In this document: in pieces, positions 1 through 7,430 of the stretch
How positions within the stretch are numbered: the first letter of the stretch is position 1
Layout of the letters: each line of letters starts with the position of its first letter
Assembly: GCA_964500225.1 (NCBI GenBank)
Contig: CAZCOA010000041.1
Coordinates: 1-24,796, forward strand
Length of the DNA: 24,796 nucleotides
Source of the DNA: JAAYDY01 sp964500225
GTDB lineage: Bacteria; Planctomycetota; Phycisphaerae; FEN-1346; JAACEH01
Direction of reading: 5' to 3'
Position numbers and translations under genes: made by a program
Notes under the pieces: generated by a model
Database searches by the model: none
What the model was told of the DNA's origin: nothing
The model's input: the letters and a program-made list of their open reading frames with translations, nothing else

Positions 1-531
1 TCCTAGCCGCCACCCGCTCACGACGATGTTGCTCAACACCGGTACGCTCACAAACGCGACCACCGTTCCGCCGATGAGCAGCAGATTCAGCAAGCTGATA
101 ATCACTCCCGCCGCCGCCTTGCCTTTGCCTGTCAGCGTGCCTCCGCTCCGCTTGATCTTGCCGCGCGCCGCAAAACCAAGGATGAGCCCCGGAAGCGAAC
201 CAATCGGGCCGAAGCAACAAATCCAACTGAGAAGCGACAGAACGAGCGACGCCGTGGCCATGCCGCAGCTTCGCGGCGCTACGGGCATCGGCGACACACC
301 GGCCGCCGCGACGCCAGGACCGTACGTTGCCCCAGCCATCGGTTGCATCGCCGCCGCGGAAGAGGCTCCCTCGCCGACCACTCCGCTGCGAAGCATTGTC
401 GCCTGACCGCCGCTCTGTTGCGGCACCGTCAGTTGCGCGCGGCATGTTGGACAGAACACCTCTCGACCCGCATACTGCTCGCCGACCGTCATGGCCTGAT
501 GACACGAAGGACACGTGAACTGGATCGCCAT
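1..531 (-). CDS. DUF4190-type membrane protein with N-terminal zinc ribbon (3' end outside window)
   Basis: The gene starts at ATG 531-529 and stays open to the window edge (177 codons seen, no stop), so its C-terminus is missing. A clear AGGAGG lies 6 bases before the ATG. Residues 7-30 hold two CPxC knuckles (CPSC and CPTC) typical of a small zinc ribbon. A flexible Ala/Gly/Pro-rich linker follows (about 35-88), then two hydrophobic segments (about 92-120 and 138-165) separated by a basic loop RGKIKRSGG. This is the usual DUF4190 hairpin: two membrane helices with a short charged turn. Such zinc-ribbon plus DUF4190 proteins are common in Planctomycetota and have no established function. It is divergent from thuA, 228 bases apart. 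Confidence is high that it is real, moderate for the family name. Confidence 0.85.
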   Translation of the reverse strand, partial: MAIQFTCPSCHQAMTVGEQYAGREVFCPTCRAQLTVPQQSGGQATMLRSGVVGEGASSAAAMQPMAGATYGPGVAAAGVSPMPVAPRSCGMATASLVLSLLSWICCFGPIGSLPGLILGFAARGKIKRSGGTLTGKGKAAAGVIISLLNLLLIGGTVVAFVSVPVLSNIVVSGWRLG

Positions 532-575
532 CGCCCGCCTCCTTTGTCGAAATGGATGCCGCCGTGAACGACCAC

Positions 576-605
576 AGTCTATGCAGCCCTGCCGCCTCCC
601 CTCAA
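576..605 (-). promoter_or_regulatory. Possible sigma-70 promoter for the DUF4190 gene
   Basis: On the minus strand a TTGAGG (605-600) and a TAGACT (581-576) are separated by 18 bases and lie about 45 bases upstream of the start codon. The match is fair, not strong. Confidence 0.4.
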
Positions 606-630
606 GCAAAATCTACAACCCCCGGCCCCC

Positions 631-659
631 TTGACATCCAACGGCCGCAGTGATACACC
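631..659 (+). promoter_or_regulatory. Probable sigma-70 promoter for thuA
   Basis: A perfect TTGACA (631-636) is followed after 17 bases by TACACC (654-659). The -10 box is weak, but spacing and position about 100 bases before the thuA start fit. Confidence 0.5.
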
Positions 660-759
660 CTCCCCTGCGACCTGCCTGGCGTCGCGCGACCGCCACGGCC
701 GCGCCGCCCTCGTCCGAGGTCCGCACACGCTGGATGGGACTCTGCGAAAGGATCACCCG

Positions 760-1488
760 ATGGCCGATCCAATTCACGTCACGGTCTGGAACGAATTCCT
801 TCACGAAAAGAAGCACGAGGCCGTGCGCAAGGTCTATCCCAACGGCATTCATGCCGTCATCGCCGAGGCCCTGTCGGCCAACCCCGACATGACCGTCCGC
901 ACCGCCACCCTCGAACAGCCCGAGCACGGTCTCACCGATCAGGTCCTTGCCGAAACCGATGTCCTGCTATGGTGGGCCCACATGGGCCACGGACAGGTCG
1001 CCGACGCCGTCGTGGACCGCGTCCACAAACGCGTCCTCGATGGCATGGGCCTCATCTGCCTTCACTCGGCCCACTTCTCCAAGATCTTCAAACGTCTCAT
1101 GGGCACAGGATGCGACCTCAAGTGGCGCGAAGCCGCCGAGAAGGAACGCCTCTGGGTCGTCGATCCCGCGCACCCCATCGCCGAAGGGTTGCCCGAGTAT
1201 TTCGAACTGCCTCACACCGAAATGTACGGCGAGCACTTCGACATTCCCCAGCCCGATCAACTCGTCTTCATCAGTTGGTTCGCCGGCGGCGAGGTCTTCC
1301 GCAGCGGGTGCTGTTGGCATCGCGGCAAAGGCAAAATCTTCTACTTCAGGCCCGGTCACGAAACCTTCAACATCTACTACGACCCGAACATCCGCAAGGT
1401 ACTGACCAACGCCGTCCGCTGGGCCGCTCCGACGGGTGTCGCCGTCGTCAAACGCGGCCATCACCCCACGCCGATCGAGAAACTTTAG
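760..1488 (+). CDS. ThuA-domain protein (trehalose-utilisation family)
   Basis: A 242-residue protein. The ATG at 760 is preceded by GAAAGGA at 7 bases; the reading frame is open further upstream but the residues there do not look like this family. ThuA proteins have a class I glutamine-amidotransferase-like fold and occur with sugar oxidation pathways (trehalose in rhizobia). Here the beginning reads VTVWNEF, then LLWWAHMGHG near residue 65, LICLHSAHFSKIF near 90-102, a conserved WVVDPAHPIAEGLP segment, PHTEMYGEHFDIP and RSGCCWHRGKGKIFYFRPGH, which are the recognisable ThuA blocks. The length matches the short intracellular form: no signal peptide is seen. It stands alone here, so the substrate cannot be told. 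The family call is confident; the physiological role is inferred only in general terms (sugar metabolism). Confidence 0.9.
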   Translation: MADPIHVTVWNEFLHEKKHEAVRKVYPNGIHAVIAEALSANPDMTVRTATLEQPEHGLTDQVLAETDVLLWWAHMGHGQVADAVVDRVHKRVLDGMGLICLHSAHFSKIFKRLMGTGCDLKWREAAEKERLWVVDPAHPIAEGLPEYFELPHTEMYGEHFDIPQPDQLVFISWFAGGEVFRSGCCWHRGKGKIFYFRPGHETFNIYYDPNIRKVLTNAVRWAAPTGVAVVKRGHHPTPIEKL

Positions 1489-1523
1489 AAAAAAACGTGC
1501 CACAGCCGCCCGCGCCTGTGGCA
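1489..1523 (-). terminator. Intrinsic terminator, minus strand
   Basis: An 8-bp perfect stem (1498-1505 with 1516-1523, TGCCACAG/CTGTGGCA) is followed on the minus strand by CG-type spacer bases and seven T residues (the A run at 1489-1495). It lies just past the thuA stop; for a plus-strand transcript it lacks a T tail. It may be a second, backup terminator for the minus-strand RNA proposed at 1578-1836. Confidence 0.5.
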
Positions 1524-1577
1524 ATCAACTGAATCGGGCTGACGCACACACAACTTCCGCATAGCTCCGCTATGGAC

Positions 1578-1614
1578 AAAAAAAAGGCCGTCGAACGCTG
1601 GGTTGCGACGGCCT
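1578..1614 (-). terminator. Strong intrinsic terminator, minus strand
   Basis: A 9-bp perfect stem (1585-1593 with 1606-1614, AGGCCGTCG/CGACGGCCT) is followed on the minus strand by a run of T residues (A run at 1578-1585). No protein gene ends here on that strand, which points to a non-coding transcript. Confidence 0.75.
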
Positions 1615-1748
1615 CGTGGACAGTGGGTATCAAGGTGCCGATCAAGTTGACCCACGGTGACACTCACAGCTGTTGATCATGACAGTTGTCACGTGTCAAT
1701 CCAAGGTGTCAGTCTAGGGAGCCCCACTGTCTGAAGAACGACTGTGCC

Positions 1749-1775
1749 CCTGTCTTCGGCAAGACAGGTCTTTTT
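1749..1775 (+). terminator. Intrinsic terminator, plus strand (likely for thuA)
   Basis: An 8-bp perfect stem CCTGTCTT/AAGACAGG (1749-1756, 1761-1768) with a CGGC tetraloop is followed by TCTTTTT. It is the first plus-strand terminator after thuA, about 260 bases past its stop. Confidence 0.7.
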
Positions 1776-1842
1776 CCAACACCACCTTCCCGCACGGCCA
1801 CCCTTTACAGCGGCCGCCCCGCACCGGGGCAACTCTATGCTG

Positions 1843-1871
1843 AATATACGGCGCCAGCCTGCTAATTGCAA
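1843..1871 (-). promoter_or_regulatory. Sigma-70-like promoter, minus strand
   Basis: TTGCAA (1871-1866), 17 bases, then TATATT (1848-1843), reading leftward into the candidate small RNA. No other gene start fits it. Confidence 0.45.
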
Positions 1872-2103
1872 GACAATATGCCAGCCACAACAAAATGCCC
1901 CAATGTCGCCGCAAAACCATTACACATTGTACGACAAGGGTTTACGCCATCATGCACACTTGTTCGGATTACCATTATTCAGAAGATCGTGACGATTCTG
2001 CTGTTCACATGTCGCCCCGCGTCATGTGACAGATAACATCACCCGATAACAATCGATCGGCTGCCGAATTTCCGATTCATGACACCGTAACCACTTGCAC
2101 GGC
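1872..2103. other. Intergenic, no gene recognised
   Basis: Lower GC than the flanks. The only structure I see is a 7-bp inverted repeat TCACATG/CATGTGA (2005-2011, 2023-2029), which may be part of the 3' end of the small cysteine-rich gene transcript. No open frame with a ribosome site was found. Confidence 0.5.
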
Positions 2104-2283
2104 CTATGGTTGCAGCTCGTCCGGCAACTCTGTCCCCTCTTCGGGGCACTGGCACAGGCCGTTCTTCTGGACCGCGCGACCAAGCTTGCGGCAGAAAAGG
2201 GCCTGAAACGTTCGACAGGCGCCGCTCAGGTCCTTGCTCTCTGGCCATGACGCCTCAGGACAATCCAGGTCACACCATTTCAT
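2104..2283 (-). CDS. Small cysteine-rich protein, 59 residues, function unknown
   Basis: Starts at ATG 2283-2281 with GGGAGG 8 bases upstream, and has a well-formed promoter (TTGACG-N16-TATACT) some 70 bases before it, so it is very likely a real gene although short. The protein begins MKWCDLDCPEASWPE, then GACRTFQALFCRKLGRAVQKN, GLCQC and an acidic tail ending PDELQP. Six cysteines (residues 4, 8, 23, 31, 44 and 46) in CxxxC, CX7C and CxC spacings suggest a metal site or disulfide-free zinc fold. There is no signal peptide, so it should be cytoplasmic. I do not recognise a named family, though the pattern resembles small uncharacterised planctomycete proteins. The frame remains open upstream to 2457 but those residues lie over the promoter and are not coding. 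Confidence 0.75.
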   Translation of the reverse strand: MKWCDLDCPEASWPESKDLSGACRTFQALFCRKLGRAVQKNGLCQCPEEGTELPDELQP

Positions 2284-2351
2284 TCGCCCTGCCTCCCGAT
2301 ACATCATTTTCACCAACGTCCGAACCCATTCCACGCCCGTGCTATCACCTG

Positions 2352-2379
2352 AGTATAGCAACCCGCCGACCACCGTCAA
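2352..2379 (-). promoter_or_regulatory. Sigma-70 promoter for the 59-residue protein
   Basis: TTGACG (2379-2374), 16 bases, TATACT (2357-2352) on the minus strand; predicted 5' leader about 60 bases. Base pairs 2380-2629 beyond it hold no recognisable gene or strong structure. Confidence 0.7.
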
Positions 2380-2629
2380 TCCGCCCTCCAACCACCGCCG
2401 GGACTGTTCTGTTCGTCTCCTCACACCCATCCGACAACCGGATGAAGGCCCATCCAATCACTGGACACTTGGTGAACCCCGACACAAAAGTCAAGATGCC
2501 TCGCATTTCCACCAGACATCACAGTCGAAAACCCTCGCAAAGTCCTAAGCAGAGTTAATGCAACCAGTTACACCGCAACATAGAACTTCCCGATTACGCG
2601 ATTTCAGCGTCGCCAACACGTCACGCACC

Positions 2630-2658
2630 TTGACTGTGTTCCCCCAGTGAGCTATACT
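2630..2658 (+). promoter_or_regulatory. Strong sigma-70 promoter
   Basis: TTGACT (2630-2635), exactly 17 bases, TATACT (2653-2658). Transcription should begin near 2665, inside the structured RNA and about 230 bases before dnaG. No second promoter of similar quality is visible between the terminator at 2818 and the dnaG start. Confidence 0.8.
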
Positions 2659-2664
2659 TGAGCG

Positions 2665-2818
2665 GTTTGAGATGTACCGTCAGGGTGACAGTGGTGCGGT
2701 GAGGGTTCGGGCAAGGCTCTGGACCCGCATTTGCCCAGTGGGGTGGTGGGACTGCACCCTGAATCGCCGCTTGAGCAGGTGATATGGCCCGGACGAATGC
2801 TGGCCGGGCTACTTTTTT
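2665..2818 (+). ncRNA. Structured RNA upstream of dnaG: stand-alone small RNA or attenuator leader
   Basis: Between a strong promoter and an intrinsic terminator lies about 154 nt with extensive pairing. An 11-bp helix with one bulged A joins 2681-2692 to 2751-2761 (CAGGGTG-CAGT with ACTG-CACCCTG). Inside it, GGGTTC 2703-2708 can pair with GGACCC 2721-2726, and GGGCAA 2709-2714 with TTGCCC 2731-2736. These interleave, so they form either an H-type pseudoknot or two mutually exclusive hairpins. The terminator follows at 2786-2818 and dnaG starts 79 bases later. I do not see signatures of 6S, SRP, tmRNA, RNase P or a known riboswitch class. Either a free small RNA or a regulatory leader of the dnaG-rpoD operon would fit; I cannot choose from sequence alone. 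Confidence 0.6.
2786..2818 (+). terminator. Intrinsic terminator before dnaG
   Basis: GCCCGG/CCGGGC stem (2787-2792 with 2804-2809, extended by a G-T pair) followed by AC and six T residues (2813-2818). Its position ahead of dnaG, with no fresh promoter after it, suggests conditional termination or the end of a small RNA gene. Confidence 0.7.
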
Positions 2819-2897
2819 CGACCCACGGCCGGACGGACGCCGTTCATCCGCACTCGACTGCGGAATGCTCGGTGACCCGGCACAGACAGGTGACGCT

Positions 2898-4763
2898 GTG
2901 ACCGGCAAGTTGTCTGAAGCCACTATTGAGGAGGTTCAGCGGGCGAACGATATCGTCGAGGTCGTTTCCTCGTACTTGCCGCTAAAGCGGTCGGGTAAGG
3001 ACTATAAGGCCTGTTGCCCGTTTCACCAGGAGAAGACGCCGAGTTTCTATGTCAGCCCGTCGAAACAGATTTTCAAGTGCTTCGGTTGCGGCAAGGGAGG
3101 CTCGGTCTTTCAGTTTGTCATGGCGCGGGAGAACATTACCTTTCCCGAAGCCGTTCGGATGCTGGCCGAGCGTGCCGGCGTCCGCATTGAGGAAGAGTCG
3201 TCTCGCAGCCGAGGCATTACCGACAGCGGCATTGACCGCTCGCGTGTGTTCAAGGTCACAGCCTGGGCCGCCCGCTTGTTCGAAAGGCTCCTGGCCGACG
3301 ATACCGTCGGACGCCCCGGACGAGAGTACTTGGCGCGACGAGGCTTCACGGCTGAAACCATTGAGCGGTTTCACCTGGGCTTTGTCCCCGATGCATGGGA
3401 CACGCTCGTTCGGGCGGCTGCCAGCCGAGGCATCGACGCTGTCCTGCTGGAGGCTGCCGGCCTCGCAATACCGCGAAACCACGGACCCGGCTATTACGAC
3501 CGGTTCCGCAATCGGGTGATATTCCCGATTTGCGATGCCCTCAATCGGCCCATTGGCTTTGGCGGCCGAACCCTGGGCGACGATCCGGCCAAGTACCTGA
3601 ACTCGCCGGATACGATGATCTTTAACAAGAGCTTCAACCTGTACGGTCTGACGGCCGCTCGCGACGCCATGACCGCCGCCCGAAGGGCCATCGTCGTCGA
3701 GGGATACACCGACTGCCTCATGGCCCAGCAGGTGGGACTGGCCAACGTCGTAGCCACCCTCGGCACCAGCCTGACAACCGGTCACGTGCGGCTCCTGAAG
3801 CGGTACGTGGACGAGGTGGTTCTGATTTTTGACGGCGACCTGGCCGGCCAGAACGCCGCCGACCGCGCCCTGGCCGTCTTTTTGGCCGAGGAACTCGGTG
3901 TCCGCATTGTAACGCTGCCCGACAACCTCGACCCGTGCGACTTCCTGGTCCAGGGGCGCAAGGACGAATTTCTGGCCCTGGTCGATGCATCCCCGGACGC
4001 CATGGAATACAAATGGCGTCTTGTGCGTCAACAGTTTGCCGCCTCGGACACGGTGGCGGGCCGGCGACGGGCTGTGGAGGCCATGCTCGAAACCATTGCC
4101 GCGCAGCCCGCCTGGACCCAGGGCGGCGACCCGTTGCGCCGCGATCTCGTGCTGGCCCGGATGGCCCAGGTGCTCGGCGTGGCCGAACAGAGTCTTCGGG
4201 AACGCCTCGCGGCCCTCAGTCGCAGAGCCGCCGGACAGGCTCGACAGTACGAGCAGATGGACGGACTCCCAGCGGACCGACCCACGGATCGGGAGATTTC
4301 GTCCGACCTGCGTAGCCGTGCGGAGCGTCTAATATTGCAGGTGCTGATGGCCTGGCCCGAGCAGATCGCCGCCACGGCTGCGCGGCGGCCTCCGGAAAGG
4401 ATACGCCTCGCGACGCACCAAACGCTGTACAGGAAGCTTGTGGAGTTGGACCGGCGTCTTCAGGACGAAGGATTGCCGGTGTTGTGGAGCCACCTTCAGG
4501 ACGAAGCCGTGGCCCGGTTGGCGTCGGACCTGGCCGGCGATGTGCCGGATGCGGGGCCGGACCGCGAGAAGCTGACAACCATGCTGGAGGATGCCCTGGC
4601 GACCCTCAACCGATTGGACGAGCGGGACGAGCTGGCGACCGTACGAAACCAGATCTCGGCCGGCGAAAACGAGGAGGAACGTCGCGCGGCACTTCGCAGG
4701 TTGCGGCAATTGCGGAAAGACAGTCATGGATTCCTGCCGCCAGGGATGACGCCAAGACAATGA
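2898..4763 (+). CDS. dnaG: DNA primase
   Basis: Makes the RNA primers for replication. I chose GTG 2898 (AGGTGA just upstream; 621 residues) because the conserved start TIEEVQRANDIVEVVSSYLP then begins near residue 9. The longer open frame back to 2784 would run through a transcription terminator. The CHC2 zinc ribbon is complete (C40, H43, C61, C64). The catalytic RNA-polymerase/TOPRIM core follows, with LNSPDTMIFNK near 234-244, the TOPRIM glutamate in VVEGYTD (E268) and the metal-binding FDGD (D312, D314). The C-terminal DnaB-binding part (about 470-610) is divergent but of normal length. rpoD overlaps its stop codon, so the two are co-transcribed as in the classical macromolecular synthesis operon, here without rpsU. 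Confidence 0.97.
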   Translation: MTGKLSEATIEEVQRANDIVEVVSSYLPLKRSGKDYKACCPFHQEKTPSFYVSPSKQIFKCFGCGKGGSVFQFVMARENITFPEAVRMLAERAGVRIEEESSRSRGITDSGIDRSRVFKVTAWAARLFERLLADDTVGRPGREYLARRGFTAETIERFHLGFVPDAWDTLVRAAASRGIDAVLLEAAGLAIPRNHGPGYYDRFRNRVIFPICDALNRPIGFGGRTLGDDPAKYLNSPDTMIFNKSFNLYGLTAARDAMTAARRAIVVEGYTDCLMAQQVGLANVVATLGTSLTTGHVRLLKRYVDEVVLIFDGDLAGQNAADRALAVFLAEELGVRIVTLPDNLDPCDFLVQGRKDEFLALVDASPDAMEYKWRLVRQQFAASDTVAGRRRAVEAMLETIAAQPAWTQGGDPLRRDLVLARMAQVLGVAEQSLRERLAALSRRAAGQARQYEQMDGLPADRPTDREISSDLRSRAERLILQVLMAWPEQIAATAARRPPERIRLATHQTLYRKLVELDRRLQDEGLPVLWSHLQDEAVARLASDLAGDVPDAGPDREKLTTMLEDALATLNRLDERDELATVRNQISAGENEEERRAALRRLRQLRKDSHGFLPPGMTPRQ

Positions 4764-6454
4764 CCAGAACGACGTCCGGACAGGATATCCGGACGCACAT
4801 ACAGGAGCGGTTGCACGTTATGGAACTGCAAGTCAAGTCGCTCTTCGAGAAAGGTAAGCAGAAAGGCTACCTGACCTACGAAGAGATTAACGAGATGTTG
4901 CCCGACGACATCATCAGCGCGGATCGCCTCGACCAGATTCTGACCGAACTGGACGACCTGGGCGTGGACCTTGTGGACGAGTCCGAGGTCATGGATAACA
5001 CCTACGCGCGCGTCGAGACCGAGCCGGCCGCCAAAATCGCCGACGAGGAGAACGTCTCGAAGCGGATCGACGACCCGGTGCGTATGTACCTGACGCAGAT
5101 GGGCGAGATCCCCCTGCTGACGCGCGAGCAGGAAATCTCCCTGGCCAAGAAGATCGAGCTGACGCGCAAGCAGTTCCGCCGCAAGGTCCTCGAAAGCATG
5201 CTCAGCATCTCCACGGCCATCGACATTCTGAGCCAGGTGGACCGCGGCCTGCTGCCGTTCGACAGGACGATGAAAATCAGCATCTCCGAGAATCTGGCCA
5301 AGGAAACCATTACCGAACGTCTGCCGACCAACCTGCGCACCGCCCAGGTGCTCATGGAACGCAACCGCAACGATTACGCCGCCCTGGCCGCCAACTCGCT
5401 CTCGCCCGATCAAAAGCGAGAGATTAAGAAGCGGATGCAGGCCCGACGCCGCAAGTGCGTCACCCTGCTCGAAGAGCTTTCGCTGCGCACGGGTAAGATC
5501 GTGCCGCTCATGAAGAAGCTCAAGGCCATCAGCGAGAAGATGCAGGACCTCGAACGTACCATCACCGAGCTGAGCCTCTCCGGCGGCGACGACGCCGAAA
5601 TCAAAACCCTCAAGGAAGAGCTCCAGGGCCTGGAGAACCTCGTCTGCGAGAATTCCGCCAGTCTCGCCGCACGCGTCCAGCGTATCGAAAAGTGCCACGC
5701 CGAGTACGAAGACGTCAAACGCAAGCTCAGCGGCGGCAACCTGCGACTGGTGGTCTCCATCGCCAAGAAGTACCGTAACCGGGGTCTGCCCTTCCTCGAC
5801 CTCATCCAGGAAGGCAACACCGGCCTCATGCGGGCCGTGGACAAGTACGAATACCGCCGTGGCTACAAGTTTTCGACCTATGCCACGTGGTGGATTCGTC
5901 AGGCCATCACGCGCAGCATCGCCGACCAGGCCCGGACCATCCGCATTCCGGTCCACATGATCGAGACGATGACCAAACTGCGCAACATCGCCAAGCACTT
6001 GCTCCAGGAGAACGGCCGCGAGCCCTCCATCGAGGAGATCGCCCAGAAGGGCAACATGAGCGTCAGCGAAGCACGACGCGTCATGAAGATTTCGCGGCAC
6101 CCGATCTCCCTCGATCGCCCCGTCGGCGAAAGCGAGGACTCGTACTTCGGCGATTTCATCGAGGACGACTCCGTCGAGAGCCCCGTCACGGCCGCCACTC
6201 AGGAAATGCTCCGCGACCGCATCGAGAGCGTCCTGAAGACCCTCACCTACCGCGAACGCGAAATCATCAAGCTTCGCTACGGCATCGGCGACGGCTACAC
6301 GTACACGCTCGAAGAGGTGGGCCGCATCTTCAAGGTCACCCGCGAACGCGTGCGGCAGATCGAGGCCAAGGCCATTCGCAAGCTCCAGCACCCAGTCCGG
6401 GCCCGGAAGCTCGAAGGGTTCCTCGACGGCGCCACCGTGGAGCGCATGGAGTAG
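4760..6454 (+). CDS. rpoD: Primary RNA polymerase sigma factor (sigma-70/SigA)
   Basis: The ATG at 4760 overlaps the dnaG stop as ATGA, giving 564 residues; ATG 4820, after AGGAG, is an alternative start 20 residues in. Region 1.1 is clear (LFEKGKQKGYLTYEEIN, about 28-44), region 1.2 starts at DDPVRMYLTQMGEIPLLT (104-121). A long charged helical non-conserved region (about 135-320) separates it from region 2, which has LVVSIAKKYRNRGLPFLDLI (about 330-349) and the -10 melting stretch FSTYATWWIRQAITRSI (371-387). Region 3 follows, and region 4 ends with the -35-binding helix EEVGRIFKVTRERVRQIEAK. This is a full-length group 1 sigma, consistent with the TTGACA/TATAAT-like promoters seen across the window. 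Translation is probably coupled to dnaG. Confidence 0.97.
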   Translation: MTRTTSGQDIRTHIQERLHVMELQVKSLFEKGKQKGYLTYEEINEMLPDDIISADRLDQILTELDDLGVDLVDESEVMDNTYARVETEPAAKIADEENVSKRIDDPVRMYLTQMGEIPLLTREQEISLAKKIELTRKQFRRKVLESMLSISTAIDILSQVDRGLLPFDRTMKISISENLAKETITERLPTNLRTAQVLMERNRNDYAALAANSLSPDQKREIKKRMQARRRKCVTLLEELSLRTGKIVPLMKKLKAISEKMQDLERTITELSLSGGDDAEIKTLKEELQGLENLVCENSASLAARVQRIEKCHAEYEDVKRKLSGGNLRLVVSIAKKYRNRGLPFLDLIQEGNTGLMRAVDKYEYRRGYKFSTYATWWIRQAITRSIADQARTIRIPVHMIETMTKLRNIAKHLLQENGREPSIEEIAQKGNMSVSEARRVMKISRHPISLDRPVGESEDSYFGDFIEDDSVESPVTAATQEMLRDRIESVLKTLTYREREIIKLRYGIGDGYTYTLEEVGRIFKVTRERVRQIEAKAIRKLQHPVRARKLEGFLDGATVERME

Positions 6455-6489
6455 CTCCGACGCCTCGTGCGGCAACGGTTCTTTCCCGA

Positions 6490-6527
6490 AGACGCGAGAT
6501 CTGCGACACTCGCGTCTTCTTCTTTCG
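6490..6527 (+). terminator. Strong terminator of the dnaG-rpoD operon
   Basis: Perfect 11-bp stem GAAGACGCGAG/CTCGCGTCTTC (6490-6500, 6511-6521) with a 10-base loop, then TTCTTT. It begins 36 bases after the rpoD stop. Confidence 0.9.
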
Positions 6528-6609
6528 CCCGCCGCCGCGCGGTTTAGTGGTCTTCTGCCGCAAGGGCGATCCCTCGATAACGCGTCCCCAGACCAGGAGG
6601 TCATGCAAC

Positions 6610-6768
6610 GTGAAGTCGGTGATGTTTATCGCAATGGCCATCGGAAGCGCCATCGGCTGGTGGCTCGGTGCCAAGGTCAACATCTGGGTGGCCCTACTGG
6701 GAAGCACCGCGGGCGGCCTGGCGGCCATCTATATCGCCTACCGTCTGACACGCGATTACCTCGACTGA
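6610..6768 (+). CDS. Small membrane protein, 52 residues
   Basis: GTG 6610 is preceded by AGGAGG at 9 bases (6595-6600). A nearer ATG at 6603 is in another frame and would give a non-hydrophobic peptide. The protein has two hydrophobic stretches (about 3-20 and 25-43) split by GAKVN, and ends with a charged tail RLTRDYLD. It is Gly/Ala rich with small-residue spacing (AIGSAIGWWLG, GSTAGGLAAI) that suits tight helix packing of a two-helix hairpin. I do not recognise a family. It sits after the rpoD terminator and before the CBS gene, 206 bases away, and no obvious promoter is seen. Confidence 0.7.
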   Translation: MKSVMFIAMAIGSAIGWWLGAKVNIWVALLGSTAGGLAAIYIAYRLTRDYLD

Positions 6769-6974
6769 CATGCGGAATTCCCCCTAATTTCCCCAGTCAG
6801 CCCCCTTCTCGACGTTTCAGACGGCCCGGACGTGTCCGTGTCTGGCGATTTGCCGAGCATGCGCCCAGCCCTTGGCCGATAAACAATCGCGTGTATATGT
6901 GTTGCCACCCCGCCAGGGCCGCCATGGGCCACTGCCGGGGATGCGGTTCCATCTGTGTAACAGGAGGCCCTCCC

Positions 6975-7430
6975 ATGCTCCGAATTCACGACATTCTACG
7001 CGTCAAGCAGCCTGATGTCGTTATGACATCGCCCGAAATTACTGTTACCGAAGCTGCACAGATCATGTCCAGAGCGGTCATTGGTTCCATCGTCATCCGC
7101 GACGGCGACACGCCTGTTGGCATTTTCACCGAACGCGACCTTCTGCAACGTGTTGTCGCCGTCGGCCGCGACCCCAACACCACCCGACTGGGCGACGTCA
7201 TGAGTTGCCCCCTCAAGACCTGTCGCCTCGACGAGCCGGTGGACCAGTGTGCCCTGCGGCTCAAGAGGGGCCATTTCCGCCACCTCGCCGTCGTTCAGGA
7301 CGGGCGTCTCGTCGGCCTGATCAGCCTGCGCGACGTGATGGCCGCTCAGTTGAAGGAGGACGATCTGGCCTTCGGCGAAATCATGGCCGCCGAACTCAGT
7401 GAACACCAGCAAGAGCCCCCGTCGCACTGA
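6975..7430 (+). CDS. CBS-domain pair protein
   Basis: A 151-residue soluble protein made of two CBS motifs and little else. The ATG at 6975 has AGGAGG 7 bases upstream. The first CBS spans about 8-66 (VMTSPEITVTEAAQIMSRAV, then GIFTERDLLQRVVA) and the second about 74-130 (DVMSCPLKTCRLDEPVDQC, then LVGLISLRDVMAA). The TERDL and SLRDV turns are the usual ligand-contacting acidic positions. Free-standing CBS pairs bind adenine nucleotides or S-adenosyl ligands and act as energy sensors for partner proteins; which ligand is used here cannot be told. The C-terminus is a short acidic tail. No neighbour suggests a partner. Confidence 0.92.
   Translation: MLRIHDILRVKQPDVVMTSPEITVTEAAQIMSRAVIGSIVIRDGDTPVGIFTERDLLQRVVAVGRDPNTTRLGDVMSCPLKTCRLDEPVDQCALRLKRGHFRHLAVVQDGRLVGLISLRDVMAAQLKEDDLAFGEIMAAELSEHQQEPPSH

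Larger units (their letters stand above)
1578..1836 (-). ncRNA. Candidate small RNA, about 255 nt, family unknown
   Basis: A sigma-70-like promoter (1871-1843) and a strong terminator (1614-1578) bracket this segment on the minus strand, with no convincing open frame between them. The transcript would hold several hairpins: GCCCC/GGGGC near its 5' end, an 8-bp stem at 1768-1749, an imperfect stem-loop at about 1700-1659, and GTGGGT/ACCCAC just before the terminator. It shows none of the signature sequences of RNase P RNA, tmRNA, SRP RNA or 6S RNA that I know. The existence of a transcript is inferred from signals only. A plus-strand terminator overlaps it, so some of the hairpins may belong to the thuA transcript instead. 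Confidence 0.35.

Noticed and set aside
2665..2818. 6S, SRP (4.5S), tmRNA or RNase P RNA
   Set aside because: I looked for the conserved SRP GGAAG-type loop, the tmRNA tRNA-like ends, the RNase P core and the 6S central bubble and found none, so the RNA is left unclassified.
2784..2897. N-terminal extension of dnaG from ATG 2784
   Set aside because: It would translate through the intrinsic terminator at 2786-2818 and adds residues foreign to DnaG; GTG 2898 with AGGTGA is preferred.
4724..6604. Long open frame on the minus strand opposite dnaG's end and rpoD (626 codons)
   Set aside because: It is a mirror of the strongly coding rpoD frame in GC-rich DNA; its product has no recognisable domain and no ribosome site.
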